From Agromyces laixinhei (GTDB taxonomy: Bacteria; Actinomycetota; Actinomycetes; Actinomycetales; Microbacteriaceae), in assembly GCF_006337065.1 (NCBI RefSeq), contig NZ_CP040872.1, positions 2,108,001 to 2,172,000 on the forward strand: a stretch of DNA of 64,000 bases. The letters run 5' to 3'. Below, piece after piece: positions 8,751 through 17,600 of the stretch. Each line of letters starts with the position of its first letter. The first letter of the stretch is position 1. The translations under genes and the position numbers were made by a program. A model generated the notes under the pieces. That model ran no database searches and was not told the DNA's origin. It saw only the letters and a list, made by a program, of their open reading frames with translations.

Positions 8751-9986
8751 TCAGTCTGCGGCCATCGTCATCGATGCCGTCGCGATGACGCGATCGAGCC
8801 CGCCGAGTTCGGCAGCGGCGTCGAGCGCGGCCATGAGGTCGTTCGTGAGGTCGTCGACGTGCTCGAGGCCGATCGCGAGTCGCACGATGCCCGCGCCGGG
8901 TTTCGCCTCGCCGGCGACCGGCCGGTGGGTGAGCGAGGCCGGATGCTGCACGAGCGAGTCGACGCCGCCGAGCGAGACGGCGTGCGTGACGAGTTCGCAC
9001 GACTTCGTGAACCGTGCCGCCGCGTCGTAGCCGCCGACGAGGTCGAGCGCGATGATCGAGCCGGGGCCTTCCAACTGACGGCCGAGCAGGCCGGTCGGGT
9101 CCTGGCCGGGCAGGCCCGGGTAGTGCACGGCCGCCACCGCCGGGTGGGAGCGGAGGCGTTCGGCGAGCGCTGCCGCAGTCGCCTGCTGTGCACGGACGCG
9201 CAGCGGCAGGGTGCGGAGACCGCGATGCAGGAGGTAGGCGGCCATCGGATGCAACAGGCCGCCGGTGAGGGCGCGAACCTGCCGCAGCCGCTCGACCCAG
9301 GCCCGGTCGGCGGCGACGACGCCGCCCATGACGTCGCCGTGCCCGCCGAGGTACTTGGTGGCGCTGTGCAGCACGAGCGTCGCCCCATGCTCGGCGGGGC
9401 GCTGCAACACCGGCGTGGCGAAGGTGTTGTCGACGAGCACCGGCACTTCGCCCGCAGTATCCGCGATCGCCCGGATGTCGAGCAGTTCGAGCGTCGGGTT
9501 CGCGGGCGTCTCGATGACGATGAGCCCGGTGTCGGGGCGGATGGCAGCCGAGATGCCGTCGGCATCCGTCCACGTGACCTCGGTGCCGAGCAGCCCGCTC
9601 GCGAGCACGTGGTCGGTGCCGCCGTACAGCGGGCGCACCGCGACGACGTGGGGCCGGCCCGACGAGGCCGTGGCGATGAGCGTCGCGGCGAGTGCCGCCA
9701 TGCCGCTTGCGAACGCCACCGCGCCCTCGGTGCCCTCGAGCCCGGCGAGCGACTCCTCGAATCGGGCGACCCCTGGCTGCCAGAGCCGCTGGTACACTGC
9801 CGAGCTGCCCTCGCCGAGGTCGTGTCCGGTCGCGAGTTCCTCGTAGGAGGCACCACCGGTCTCGACGTCGCCGAGGGGGTTCGTGGTCGAGAAGTCGATG
9901 ACGGGCACATGGGATCCGCTCTCTCGAACACCCGTCATGCCGCCGTGGACGGCGCGGGTCTCGAGGTGCGACGACGATGTCTGCAT
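8751..9986 (-). CDS. Cys/Met-metabolism PLP enzyme (cystathionine gamma-synthase/lyase-like)
   Basis: 411-residue fold-type I PLP enzyme of the trans-sulfuration family. It has PLYGGTDHVLASG (phosphate/substrate loop), the aldimine aspartate region VLVDNTFATPVLQRP, and the PLP lysine in SATKYLGGHGD. The C-terminal domain carries SLGGVDSLVQHPASLTH and the substrate-carboxylate Arg in RLAIGLE. The loop is YGGT, not YGCT, so the active-site Cys of true methionine gamma-lyases is absent, favouring a cystathionine synthase/lyase role. The start is ATG at 9986 (MQTSSSHLETR); an in-frame TTG at 9998 is possible. It is divergent from an Lrp/AsnC gene 109 bases away, a pairing that suggests amino-acid-responsive control. 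Confidence 0.82.
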   Translation of the reverse strand: MQTSSSHLETRAVHGGMTGVRESGSHVPVIDFSTTNPLGDVETGGASYEELATGHDLGEGSSAVYQRLWQPGVARFEESLAGLEGTEGAVAFASGMAALAATLIATASSGRPHVVAVRPLYGGTDHVLASGLLGTEVTWTDADGISAAIRPDTGLIVIETPANPTLELLDIRAIADTAGEVPVLVDNTFATPVLQRPAEHGATLVLHSATKYLGGHGDVMGGVVAADRAWVERLRQVRALTGGLLHPMAAYLLHRGLRTLPLRVRAQQATAAALAERLRSHPAVAAVHYPGLPGQDPTGLLGRQLEGPGSIIALDLVGGYDAAARFTKSCELVTHAVSLGGVDSLVQHPASLTHRPVAGEAKPGAGIVRLAIGLEHVDDLTNDLMAALDAAAELGGLDRVIATASMTMAAD

Positions 9987-10033
9987 GACTCGAATCAAGC
10001 AGAATCTGTCACCATCGGCAACTCGGCATGAAG

Positions 10034-10063
10034 GTTCGATGCGATAAGCTGGAAATCTCGAAC
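10034..10063. promoter_or_regulatory. Inverted repeat in the PLP enzyme/Lrp divergent promoter
   Basis: GTTCGA (10034-10039) and TCGAAC (10058-10063) form a 6-bp inverted repeat in the 109-base divergent spacer. It overlaps the likely promoter of the Lrp gene (GATAAG at 10043-10048). Placement suits an Lrp-type autoregulatory site, but the arms are short. Confidence 0.3.
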
Positions 10064-10095
10064 ATCCTGCAATTCAGACCGTTGAGGAGCTCATC

Positions 10096-10572
10096 GTGGC
10101 GCAGAAGCCGGAACTCGACCGCGTCGACCGGGCACTGCTGCAGGCCCTCTCGACGAACGCACGTGCCTCGGGTGCGGCTCTCGCCGCCGAGGTGGGCGTC
10201 GCGGAGTCCACCGTATCGCTCAGACTGCGTCGGCTGCAGACGCTCGGCACGGTGCGCGGGTACCGAGTCGAGGTCGATCTCGCCTCGCTCGGGGTTTCTC
10301 TGCAGGCCCTCATCGCGATCCGGCTCGTCAAGCACGACCGCAACGAGATCGACGCGTTCCGCCAGGCGGTGCCGCATCTGCCCGGCGTGATCGGCGTCTT
10401 CCACATGGCGGGTGCCGAAGATTACCTGATCCACGTCGCGGCACGCGATGCCGAAGAGCTGCGGGAGTTCGTGCTCGCCTACCTCACGGGGCATCCGGCC
10501 GTCGCGCACACCGAGACCAACCTCATCTTCGAGCACGCCGACGGCGACGGCTGGAACAAGCTCGTCGGCTGA
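10096..10572 (+). CDS. Lrp/AsnC-family transcriptional regulator
   Basis: 158 residues. An N-terminal winged helix-turn-helix (about 8-60; LDRVDRALLQALSTNAR, then AEVGVAESTVSLRLRRLQ) is followed by an AsnC/RAM ligand-binding domain (about 70-150; GVIGVFHMAGAEDYLIHVAA). Family role: amino-acid-sensing regulator working as an octamer or hexadecamer. GTG at 10096 has GAGGAG at 10083-10088. The divergent PLP enzyme gene is the obvious target, similar to MdeR beside methionine gamma-lyase; this link is inference. Confidence 0.88.
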   Translation: MAQKPELDRVDRALLQALSTNARASGAALAAEVGVAESTVSLRLRRLQTLGTVRGYRVEVDLASLGVSLQALIAIRLVKHDRNEIDAFRQAVPHLPGVIGVFHMAGAEDYLIHVAARDAEELREFVLAYLTGHPAVAHTETNLIFEHADGDGWNKLVG

Positions 10573-10733
10573 CGTCTGGTTCGGCGCTCCGAAATCCTGC
10601 CAATCAGGGTGAATCCGGCGATCGCGACGGCATCGCCCGGTAGCTTGGCTGAGGCCGCGCGACGGCCGATTGCGATGGCGCGGGACGAACTCGGCACGCG
10701 AACGGTCGGGCACCCGCGATGGACGGGAGCAGC

Positions 10734-11834
10734 ATGAACGACGTAGCTTCGGCGGGTACGGCCGCCGACCGGGCGAGATGGCGGCGATACCTCGCCGACG
10801 AACGTGCGGAAGCCGCCGTCTACCGCGAACTCGCCGCACGACGCGACGGCGAGGAGCGCGACATCCTCCTCGCCCTCGCTGCGGCAGAGGGCCGCCACGA
10901 AGCACATTGGTTCACGCTGCTCGGCGGCGATGACGATGCAGTGCCGCGTGCCGATGTGCGCACGCGTCTCCTCGGAGCGCTCGCCCGCCGCTTCGGCTCG
11001 ATCTTCGTGCTCGCGCTCGCGCAGCGCGCCGAGGCGCGTTCTCCGTACGCCACCGACCCCGACGCAACGGCCGCCATGGCGGCCGACGAACGCATCCATG
11101 GCGAGGTGGTGCGCGGACTCGCCTCGCGCGGCCGCCGGCGACTCGCAGGCACCTTCCGCGCTGCGGTGTTCGGCGCAAACGACGGACTCGTCTCGAATCT
11201 CGCACTCGTACTCGGCATCGGCGCCACCGGCGTGCCCGCAGCGGTCGTGCTCTTCACCGGGCTCGCGGGCCTCCTCGCCGGCGCACTGTCGATGGGTGCG
11301 GGGGAGTACGTCTCGGTGCGGTCGCAGCGAGAGCTGCTCGAGGCATCCGCCCCCGACCCCTCTGCGCGCGAAGCGCTGCCCGACCTCGACATCGACGCCA
11401 ACGAGCTCGCGCTCGTCTACCGGGCGCGCGGAATGGACGAGCGAGAGTCCGTCGAACACGCCGCCCTCGTCGTCGCACGGGTGCACGCCGCCGAACAGGT
11501 GCAGGCGCCGACCGATGCGCTGAGCGTGGTCGAGCACGACGACGAGGCCGTCGGCACCGGGCTCTCGGCTGCGATCTCGAGCTTCTGCTTCTTCGCCTCG
11601 GGCGCACTGATTCCCGTGCTGCCCTACCTCTTCGGCATGACCGGGCTTCCGGCGATCCTGACGGCCACGGTGCTCGTGGGCATCGCCCTGCTCGCCACCG
11701 GCGCGATCGTCGGCCTGCTCTCCGGCGCGTCGCCGCTGAAGCGTGCGCTTCGTCAGCTCGGCATCGGACTCGGCGCCGCAGCGGTCACCTACCTCCTCGG
11801 CCTCGCCTTCGGCACGACCATCGTCGAGAACTGA
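10734..11834 (+). CDS. Ferritin-like/VIT1 iron(manganese) transporter (MbfA/erythrin-VIT type)
   Basis: 366 residues fusing a rubrerythrin/ferritin-like helical domain (about 10-130) to a VIT1/CCC1 transporter (about 135-366). The first domain has carboxylate-His pairs suited to a di-iron site (EGRHEAHW and DERIHGE). The second begins AVFGANDGLVSNLALVLG, includes LSMGAGEYVSVRSQ and has five hydrophobic segments. Family knowledge: MbfA-type proteins export iron or manganese across the inner membrane, with the ferritin domain sensing or loading the metal. Start: ATG at 10734 has GGGAG just upstream, unlike the ATG at 10719. No iron-regulator box was seen in the 161-base upstream gap. Confidence 0.85.
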   Translation: MNDVASAGTAADRARWRRYLADERAEAAVYRELAARRDGEERDILLALAAAEGRHEAHWFTLLGGDDDAVPRADVRTRLLGALARRFGSIFVLALAQRAEARSPYATDPDATAAMAADERIHGEVVRGLASRGRRRLAGTFRAAVFGANDGLVSNLALVLGIGATGVPAAVVLFTGLAGLLAGALSMGAGEYVSVRSQRELLEASAPDPSAREALPDLDIDANELALVYRARGMDERESVEHAALVVARVHAAEQVQAPTDALSVVEHDDEAVGTGLSAAISSFCFFASGALIPVLPYLFGMTGLPAILTATVLVGIALLATGAIVGLLSGASPLKRALRQLGIGLGAAAVTYLLGLAFGTTIVEN

Positions 11835-11885
11835 CGCGCGGCGGCGCAGATCCGACCGCGCGAGTCGGAGTGCTAGTTTGCGAGC

Positions 11886-12452
11886 ATGAACCGCGCCGAG
11901 GTTGCTCCGGAGACGATGTCGGCCGCCCCGTCCCCGGTCGCGACCGGGGTGATCATGATCGCGATGGCGATCGCGGTCTGGTGGCCGGCGTTCACGCTCG
12001 GCGCCTGGGGCGAACTCTTCTTCGATCAGATCCTCACCGTCTGGGCGGCTTCGACGGCGGCGTTCTTCTTCATCGTCTTCGATCGCCGGCCGCAACGCCG
12101 ACGAGTCGTCAAGGCCATCGCACTGCTGCTCCCGAGCGTATGGCTGGTGCTCGAGTTCATCGCGGCGAACACCGACGACCCGTTGACACTGCTCGGCGAT
12201 GCCGTCGGGTTCATCGCGGTCTTCTTCGCCATCCCGTTCACGATCTGGATCCTGGTTCGCGTGATGTGGCCGGAGTTCGGGAACGACATCCCGGTCGTCG
12301 GGCGATGGATGATCGTCGTCTCCATCGCCGTGATCGCGACCGCTTCGTTCCTGCTCGGCGTCAACCACCCGCACTTCCTCACGTGCGAGGACTTCGCGGT
12401 CAGCGGCAACTCGGAGCCCGCCGGGTGCACCCACCTCGACGAGCTTCCGTAG
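11886..12452 (+). CDS. Four-helix membrane protein of unknown function
   Basis: 188 residues with four hydrophobic segments (about 20-42, 48-66, 75-92 plus 103-125, and 135-158). A basic cytoplasmic loop DRRPQRRRVVK follows the second segment, and the tail carries two Cys (FLTCEDF and AGCTHLDE). I recognise no family; similar small membrane proteins are common in Microbacteriaceae. Start ATG at 11886 follows TAGTTT (11874-11879) by six bases, a leaderless signature. Its TAG stop abuts the stop of the convergent DUF3097 gene with no base between, so any terminator would lie inside coding sequence. Confidence 0.65.
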   Translation: MNRAEVAPETMSAAPSPVATGVIMIAMAIAVWWPAFTLGAWGELFFDQILTVWAASTAAFFFIVFDRRPQRRRVVKAIALLLPSVWLVLEFIAANTDDPLTLLGDAVGFIAVFFAIPFTIWILVRVMWPEFGNDIPVVGRWMIVVSIAVIATASFLLGVNHPHFLTCEDFAVSGNSEPAGCTHLDELP

Positions 12453-13322
12453 TCAGCCGGTCGGTGCGGTCACGAAGTCGATGAGCTCCTCGACCCGGCC
12501 GAGCAGTGCCGGTTCGAGGTCGCCGTACCCGCGCACGCGCCCGAGGATGTGCTGCCAGGCCCTCGCGATGTCGGCCTGTTCGGCGTGCGGCCAGCCGAAG
12601 GCCTCGCACACTCCGTGCTTCCACTCCGTGCCCCGTGGGATCACGGGCCACGCCGCCTTGCCGAGGCGGGCCGGCTTCACGCCCTGCCAGATGTCGATGA
12701 ACGGGTGCCCGACGACGAGCACGTTCGCGCCGTGGGGGCCTCGCATGACGGCGTCGGCGATGCGCTGCTCCTTCGACCGGGGTACGAGGTGGTCGACGAG
12801 CACTCCGGCCTTGCGCCCCGGGCCGGGGCGGAAGTCGGCCAGCGCGTCTGCGAGCACGTCGACGCCCTCGAGGTACTCGACGACGACGCCCTCGATCCGA
12901 AGGTCGGCTCCCCAGACCTTCTCGACGAGTTCGGCGTCGTGACGTCCCTCGACGAACATCCGGCTCGGCAGGGCGACCCGCGCCGGTGAGGACTCCACGG
13001 CGAACGACCCCGACGCCGTGCGCAACCGTCCGCTGGTCGCCTCGGCCTTCGGAGCGGTGAGCTGCACCGCCTCGCCGTCGACCAGGAAGCCGTGGCCGAG
13101 CGGGAACATGCGCTTCGCGCCGAAGCGGTCTTCGAGTACGACGATGTTCTTCTCGATGCCGACCACGGCGCCGCAGAAGCCGTTGTCCGCGAGCTCGACG
13201 ACGAGGTCGCGTTCGGCCTCGACCGTGGGAATCACCCGGCGCCCGCGCGCCTTCCAATCGCCGGCGAGCACGTCGCCGCCGTATCGGTCATTCGGGTCGT
13301 TGCGGAGGGGGTCGTGGGGCAT
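12453..13322 (-). CDS. DUF3097-family protein
   Basis: 289 residues of an actinobacteria-specific family recognised from YGGDVLAGDWKARGRRVIP near the N-terminus, the central MFVEGRHDAELVEKVWG and the C-terminal AWPVIPRGTEWKHGVCEAFG. The central part looks like a TOPRIM-type nucleotide fold (hydrophobic strand, Glu, then GVDVLADALADF), but this is my reading and no activity is established. ATG at 13322 is taken as start; an in-frame GTG at 13331 adds three residues. It is transcribed from the repeat-bearing gap 13323-13432 downstream of the MFS gene. Confidence 0.75.
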   Translation of the reverse strand: MPHDPLRNDPNDRYGGDVLAGDWKARGRRVIPTVEAERDLVVELADNGFCGAVVGIEKNIVVLEDRFGAKRMFPLGHGFLVDGEAVQLTAPKAEATSGRLRTASGSFAVESSPARVALPSRMFVEGRHDAELVEKVWGADLRIEGVVVEYLEGVDVLADALADFRPGPGRKAGVLVDHLVPRSKEQRIADAVMRGPHGANVLVVGHPFIDIWQGVKPARLGKAAWPVIPRGTEWKHGVCEAFGWPHAEQADIARAWQHILGRVRGYGDLEPALLGRVEELIDFVTAPTG

Positions 13323-13346
13323 CGCGGGCACCGGTCGAGGCTATCC

Positions 13347-13378
13347 GACGCCGCGTGATCGGTGCGGCGCCGACACGG
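13347..13378. repeat. Direct repeat copy 1: duplicated fragment of the dnaE2 3' end
   Basis: A 32-base segment matches 14701-14732 at 29 positions, including 22 identical bases (13357-13378). On the minus strand it reads VSAPHRSR before diverging, which is the DnaE2 C-terminus. It lies downstream of the MFS gene, so the two copies bracket that gene. Confidence 0.75.
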
Positions 13379-13432
13379 CGACGCCCGGAACCGGCGGCCG
13401 GCCGCATTCGGTGCCCGAACCGGAGAGCGGGA

Positions 13433-14611
13433 TCAGGAGGCCACTCGTCGTGCAGGCGACGTGCTGCTTCGTCGCAGCGTGAGCGTCCAGACCGCGCCCG
13501 CGACGGCCACGGCGGCCCCGACGCCGAACGCCCACGGGATGCCGGCGGCGTCGGCGACGAATCCGAGCATGATCGGGCCGATCCCGAGGCCGAGATCGAT
13601 CGCCGCGCTTGCGGTGCCCGATGCCACGCCGCGCTGCGCAGGCGATGCGGTGGCGAAGATCGCCGCGAAGAATGCCGGTGTGCTGAATGCCACCCCGACC
13701 GCGGTGACTGCTGCACCGGCGATGAGTCCCGCGGGTGACGACCACGAGGCGGCGATCACGAGGCCCAAGCCGATCGTCGCGAGCGCGGCAGCCCCCAGCG
13801 CGAGCGGCGGCAGCCGGTCGGGGACCCGTGCGAACACGATGCGACAGACGACCACGACGCCGCCGTAGCTGAACAACGCCAGACTCGGTGTCTCGAGACC
13901 CACCTGCACGGCGTGGAGCGATGCGAAGGCCAGAAACCCGCCCATCGCGACGAGCGAGGTGAGGAATCCCAGTGCGATCGGGAGCGCAGGCCGGTGAATC
14001 AGATGGCGGACGGATTCGGCGGGTGCGGCCCGTTCCCGCGTCTCTCCGACGAGGAACGCGAGCGCCGCCGCGAGCGCGGCGAGTGCGGCGCCGCCGACCC
14101 AGGCCGCTGCGTACCCGCCGATGGCGACGAGCGCGTCGCCCGACAGCGGGCCGAGCGCGATGCCGAGATAGAGCCCGAGGGAGTTGTACGACAACGCCTC
14201 GCCGAGTCGCTCTTCAGGTGCGAGGTCGGCGAGCGCGGCGAATACGGCCACGAAGAAGGCTGCTTCGGCGACGCCCGCGAGGAGCCTCAGCACGATGACC
14301 GTGATGAGGTCGTCGGCGACAGCGGTCAGCCCCAGGCTGACCGCAGCGATCACGGCTCCACCGATGAGGAGGGGGCGGCGACCGATGTCGTCGGCGAGTC
14401 GTCCAGCGAGCGGTCGCAGCACGAGTGCCGTCAGCGCGAAGGCACCGAACGTCAACCCGGCCCATGCCACGTCGCCGCCGATCGGGCCGGTGACGTAGAG
14501 CGGGAGCACGAAGATCGCGATGCCGTCTGCCGTGAAGTAGCAGAGCTCGGCGACTCCCAGCGCGACGAACGCGCGCGTGAACAGTTTCGGCCTCGCCGGG
14601 CGACGGGTCAT
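13433..14611 (-). CDS. MFS transporter (12-helix)
   Basis: 392-residue inner-membrane transporter with 12 predicted helices in two halves. A motif A-like loop is RLADDIGRRPLLIGG after helix 2, and a second-half equivalent ARVPDRLPPLALG. Helix 5 reads GIALGPLSGDALVAIGG. Likely a proton-coupled exporter; substrate unknown. The start ATG at 14611 gives MTRRPARPKLFTRAF. The gene lies between two imperfect 32-base copies of the dnaE2 3' end (13347-13378 and 14701-14732), evidence that it was inserted or duplicated into this place. It has no obvious functional link to the mutagenesis genes upstream. Confidence 0.83.
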   Translation of the reverse strand: MTRRPARPKLFTRAFVALGVAELCYFTADGIAIFVLPLYVTGPIGGDVAWAGLTFGAFALTALVLRPLAGRLADDIGRRPLLIGGAVIAAVSLGLTAVADDLITVIVLRLLAGVAEAAFFVAVFAALADLAPEERLGEALSYNSLGLYLGIALGPLSGDALVAIGGYAAAWVGGAALAALAAALAFLVGETRERAAPAESVRHLIHRPALPIALGFLTSLVAMGGFLAFASLHAVQVGLETPSLALFSYGGVVVVCRIVFARVPDRLPPLALGAAALATIGLGLVIAASWSSPAGLIAGAAVTAVGVAFSTPAFFAAIFATASPAQRGVASGTASAAIDLGLGIGPIMLGFVADAAGIPWAFGVGAAVAVAGAVWTLTLRRSSTSPARRVAS

Positions 14612-14694
14612 CTCCTGCCGCCTCGCACCGAAGGTCGTGGAGCTCGGCTGTCCACGACCTCAGGGTATGCCCGGCGAGCGGCATCCGACAGACG

Positions 14695-17600
14695 TCAGCG
14701 GAAGTCGCGCGATCGGTGCGGCGCCGACACGGTGAGGGGCTCGAATCGATCGGCGACGAGATTGGTGACTCCCTCGTGCGAGCGTTCGAGCATGCCCCGC
14801 ACGATCATCGCCGGAGCCTCGCGAGCGATGCGGCGATAGCGGTTCCAGACCCCGACGCCCGCAATGACGTTCAACGTGCCGGATTCGTCTTCGAGGTTGA
14901 GGAAGGTGATGCCGCTCGCCGTCGCGGGCCGTTGCCGGTGCGTGACCACCCCGCCCACTTCGATGCGCCGCCCCGACTCCGCCTGCTGCAGCAGGTCGAT
15001 GCGGATGACCCCGCGCTCGTCGAGCCGTTCGCGCACATGCCGGATCGGGTGGTCGTCGGGCGAGATGCCCGTGGCCCAGAGGTCGTAGACGACCTGCTCG
15101 GCCGGGCTCAGCATCGGCAGCAGCGGCGGCTGCACGACCACGACCGACCCCGCGAGGTACTCCTCGCGGTCGAGCGCTGCCTCACCCGCCATCCAGAGCG
15201 CCTCGCGCCGTTCGAGCCCGAAGCCGTCGAACGCGCCCGCCGCGGCGAGCGCCTCGAGCTGGGCGGCATCGAGCGCTCCGCGGCGCGAGACGTCGGCCAT
15301 GTCGCGGTACGGCCCGTGGGCCTCGCGTTCGGCGACGAGTCGTTCGGCGACGGCCCGGCCGATGGAGGAGACCTCGGCGAGCCCGAGCCGCACCGCGAAC
15401 GCGCCGTCACGGCGATGCTCGGCCCCTCGGTCGGGTTCGCGGCGATCGAAGGGGCCGACGGGCGGTTGCACGGGGTCGGCGCACGTCGCGAGGCCGGTGG
15501 GCGCGCGGCATCCGTCATCGTGGCCCGAGCCGGCACCTGCGTCGTCTGCGGCCTCGAGGCCCGCGTGCACTCCCGACCGCAGGATGTCGGGTCGCAGTAC
15601 TTCCACCCCATGTCGCCGCGCATCGGCGGTGAGCGTCTGCGGCGAGTAGAACCCCATGGGCTGGGCACGGAGCAGCGCCGCGAGGAACGCCGCCGGGTAG
15701 TGCAGTTTCAGCCACGAGCTCGCATAGACGAGCAGCCCGAAGCTGAGTGCATGGCTCTCGGCGAAGCCGAAGTTCGCGAAGGCCTCGATCTTCTCGTAGA
15801 TCGAGTCGGCCACTTCGCCCGTGATGCAGTTGCCGGCCATGCCCGTGTAGAGCTTCGCCTTCAGCCGCTCGATCTTCTCGATGCCGCGCTTGGAGCCCAT
15901 TGCCCGTCGCAGCAGATCGGCGTCGGCGGCACTGCAGTCGCCGACCGCGACCGCCATCTGCATGAGCTGTTCTTGGAAGAGCGGCACGCCGAGCGTGCGT
16001 TCGAGCACCGGTTCGAGCTTCGGATGCAGGTAGCTGACGGCCTCTTCGCCGGTGCGCCGGCGGATGTACGGATGCACCGCACCGCCCTGCACCGGGCCGG
16101 GGCGGATGAGCGCGATCTCGACGACGAGGTCGTAGAAGCACCGGGGCTTCAGTCGGGGGAGCGTGCCCATCTGCGCCCGGCTCTCGACCTGGAACACGCC
16201 GATCGAGTCGGCACGGCAGAGCATGTCGTAGACCGCCGCCTCCTCTTTCGGCAGGCTCGCGAGTTCCCACACCTCGCCCGTCGACTCGCGTACGAGGTCG
16301 AAGGTGTACTGCAGGGCAGCGAGCATGCCGAGGCCGAGCAGGTCGAACTTCACGAGACCCATCCATGCGCAGTCGTCTTTGTCCCACTGCACCACGGTGC
16401 GCTGTTCTTTGCGAGCGTGCTCGATCGGCACCACCTCGCCGACGGGCCGATCGGTGAGCACCATGCCGCCCGAGTGGATGCCGAGGTGACGCGGAAAGGT
16501 GAGGACCTGCCCAGCGAGCTCGACGACGGCGTCGGGGATGTCGTGGTCGTCGGTCTCGACGACGGCGCCCCAGCGCTCGACCTGCCGCGACCAGGCGTCT
16601 TGCTGACCGGTGGAGTAGCCGAGCGCCTTCGCCATGTCGCGCACCGCGACCTTCGGCCGGTAGCTGATGACGTTCGCGACCTGCGCCGCATTCTGGCGGC
16701 CGTACTTCGCGTAGACGTACTGGATGATCTCCTCCCGGCGATCGGAGTCGAAGTCGACATCGATATCGGGCTCCTCATCACGCAGCGCCGAGAGGAACCG
16801 CTCGAAGGGCAGCCGGTATCCGATCGAGTCGACCGCGGTGATGCGCAGTGCGTAGCAGACCGCCGAGTTCGCCGCCGAGCCACGACCCTGGCACAGGATG
16901 CCGCGACGCCGAGCCTCGGCCACGATGTCGTGGACGATCAGGAAGTAGCCCGGGAAGTCCTTCAGCTCGATGACGTCGAGCTCGCGTTCGAGTCGTTCGC
17001 GCACATGCTGCGGCACGCCGGGGTAGAGCTCCTCAGCCCCCTGCCAGACGAGCACCCGCAGCCAGCTCATCGGCGTGTGCCCCGCCGGCACCTCTTGCTT
17101 GGGCAACTTCGGGCGGGCGCTGCGCAGGGTGAAGGCGAGTTCATCGGCGAGTGCCACCGAGCGGGCGACGGCGCCCGGGTAGCGGGCGAACCGGGCGGCC
17201 ATCTCGGCACCGCTGCGCAGATGCAGCTGATCGGATGCCGGCAACCATCCGTCGAGCTCGTCGAGGCTGCGGCGGGCCCGCACCGCGGCGAGGGCAGCGG
17301 CGAGACGGTGCTCGGGCGGTGTGGCGTAATGCACGGCGTTCGTTGCGAGGAGCGGCAGGCCGGCGTGCTCGGCGAGCCCGGCGAGCACGTCGTTCGCCTG
17401 CTGGTCGAACGGATGCCCGTGGTCGAAGAGCTCGACGACGACGTTCTCGCGGCCGAAGAGCGCCGTGAGACGGTCGAGCTCCCGTGCAGCCGCATGCGCC
17501 CCGCCCTCGGCGAGCGCACGGCGCACGGCGCCCTTGCGGCACCCGGTCGGCACGACCCACTCGCCGTCGGCCCGTTCGGCGAGCTCTTCGATGGCGTACA

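Noticed and set aside
8751..9986. Methionine gamma-lyase call for the PLP enzyme
   Set aside because: The loop is YGGT and lacks the active-site Cys of that enzyme, so only the broader family is claimed.
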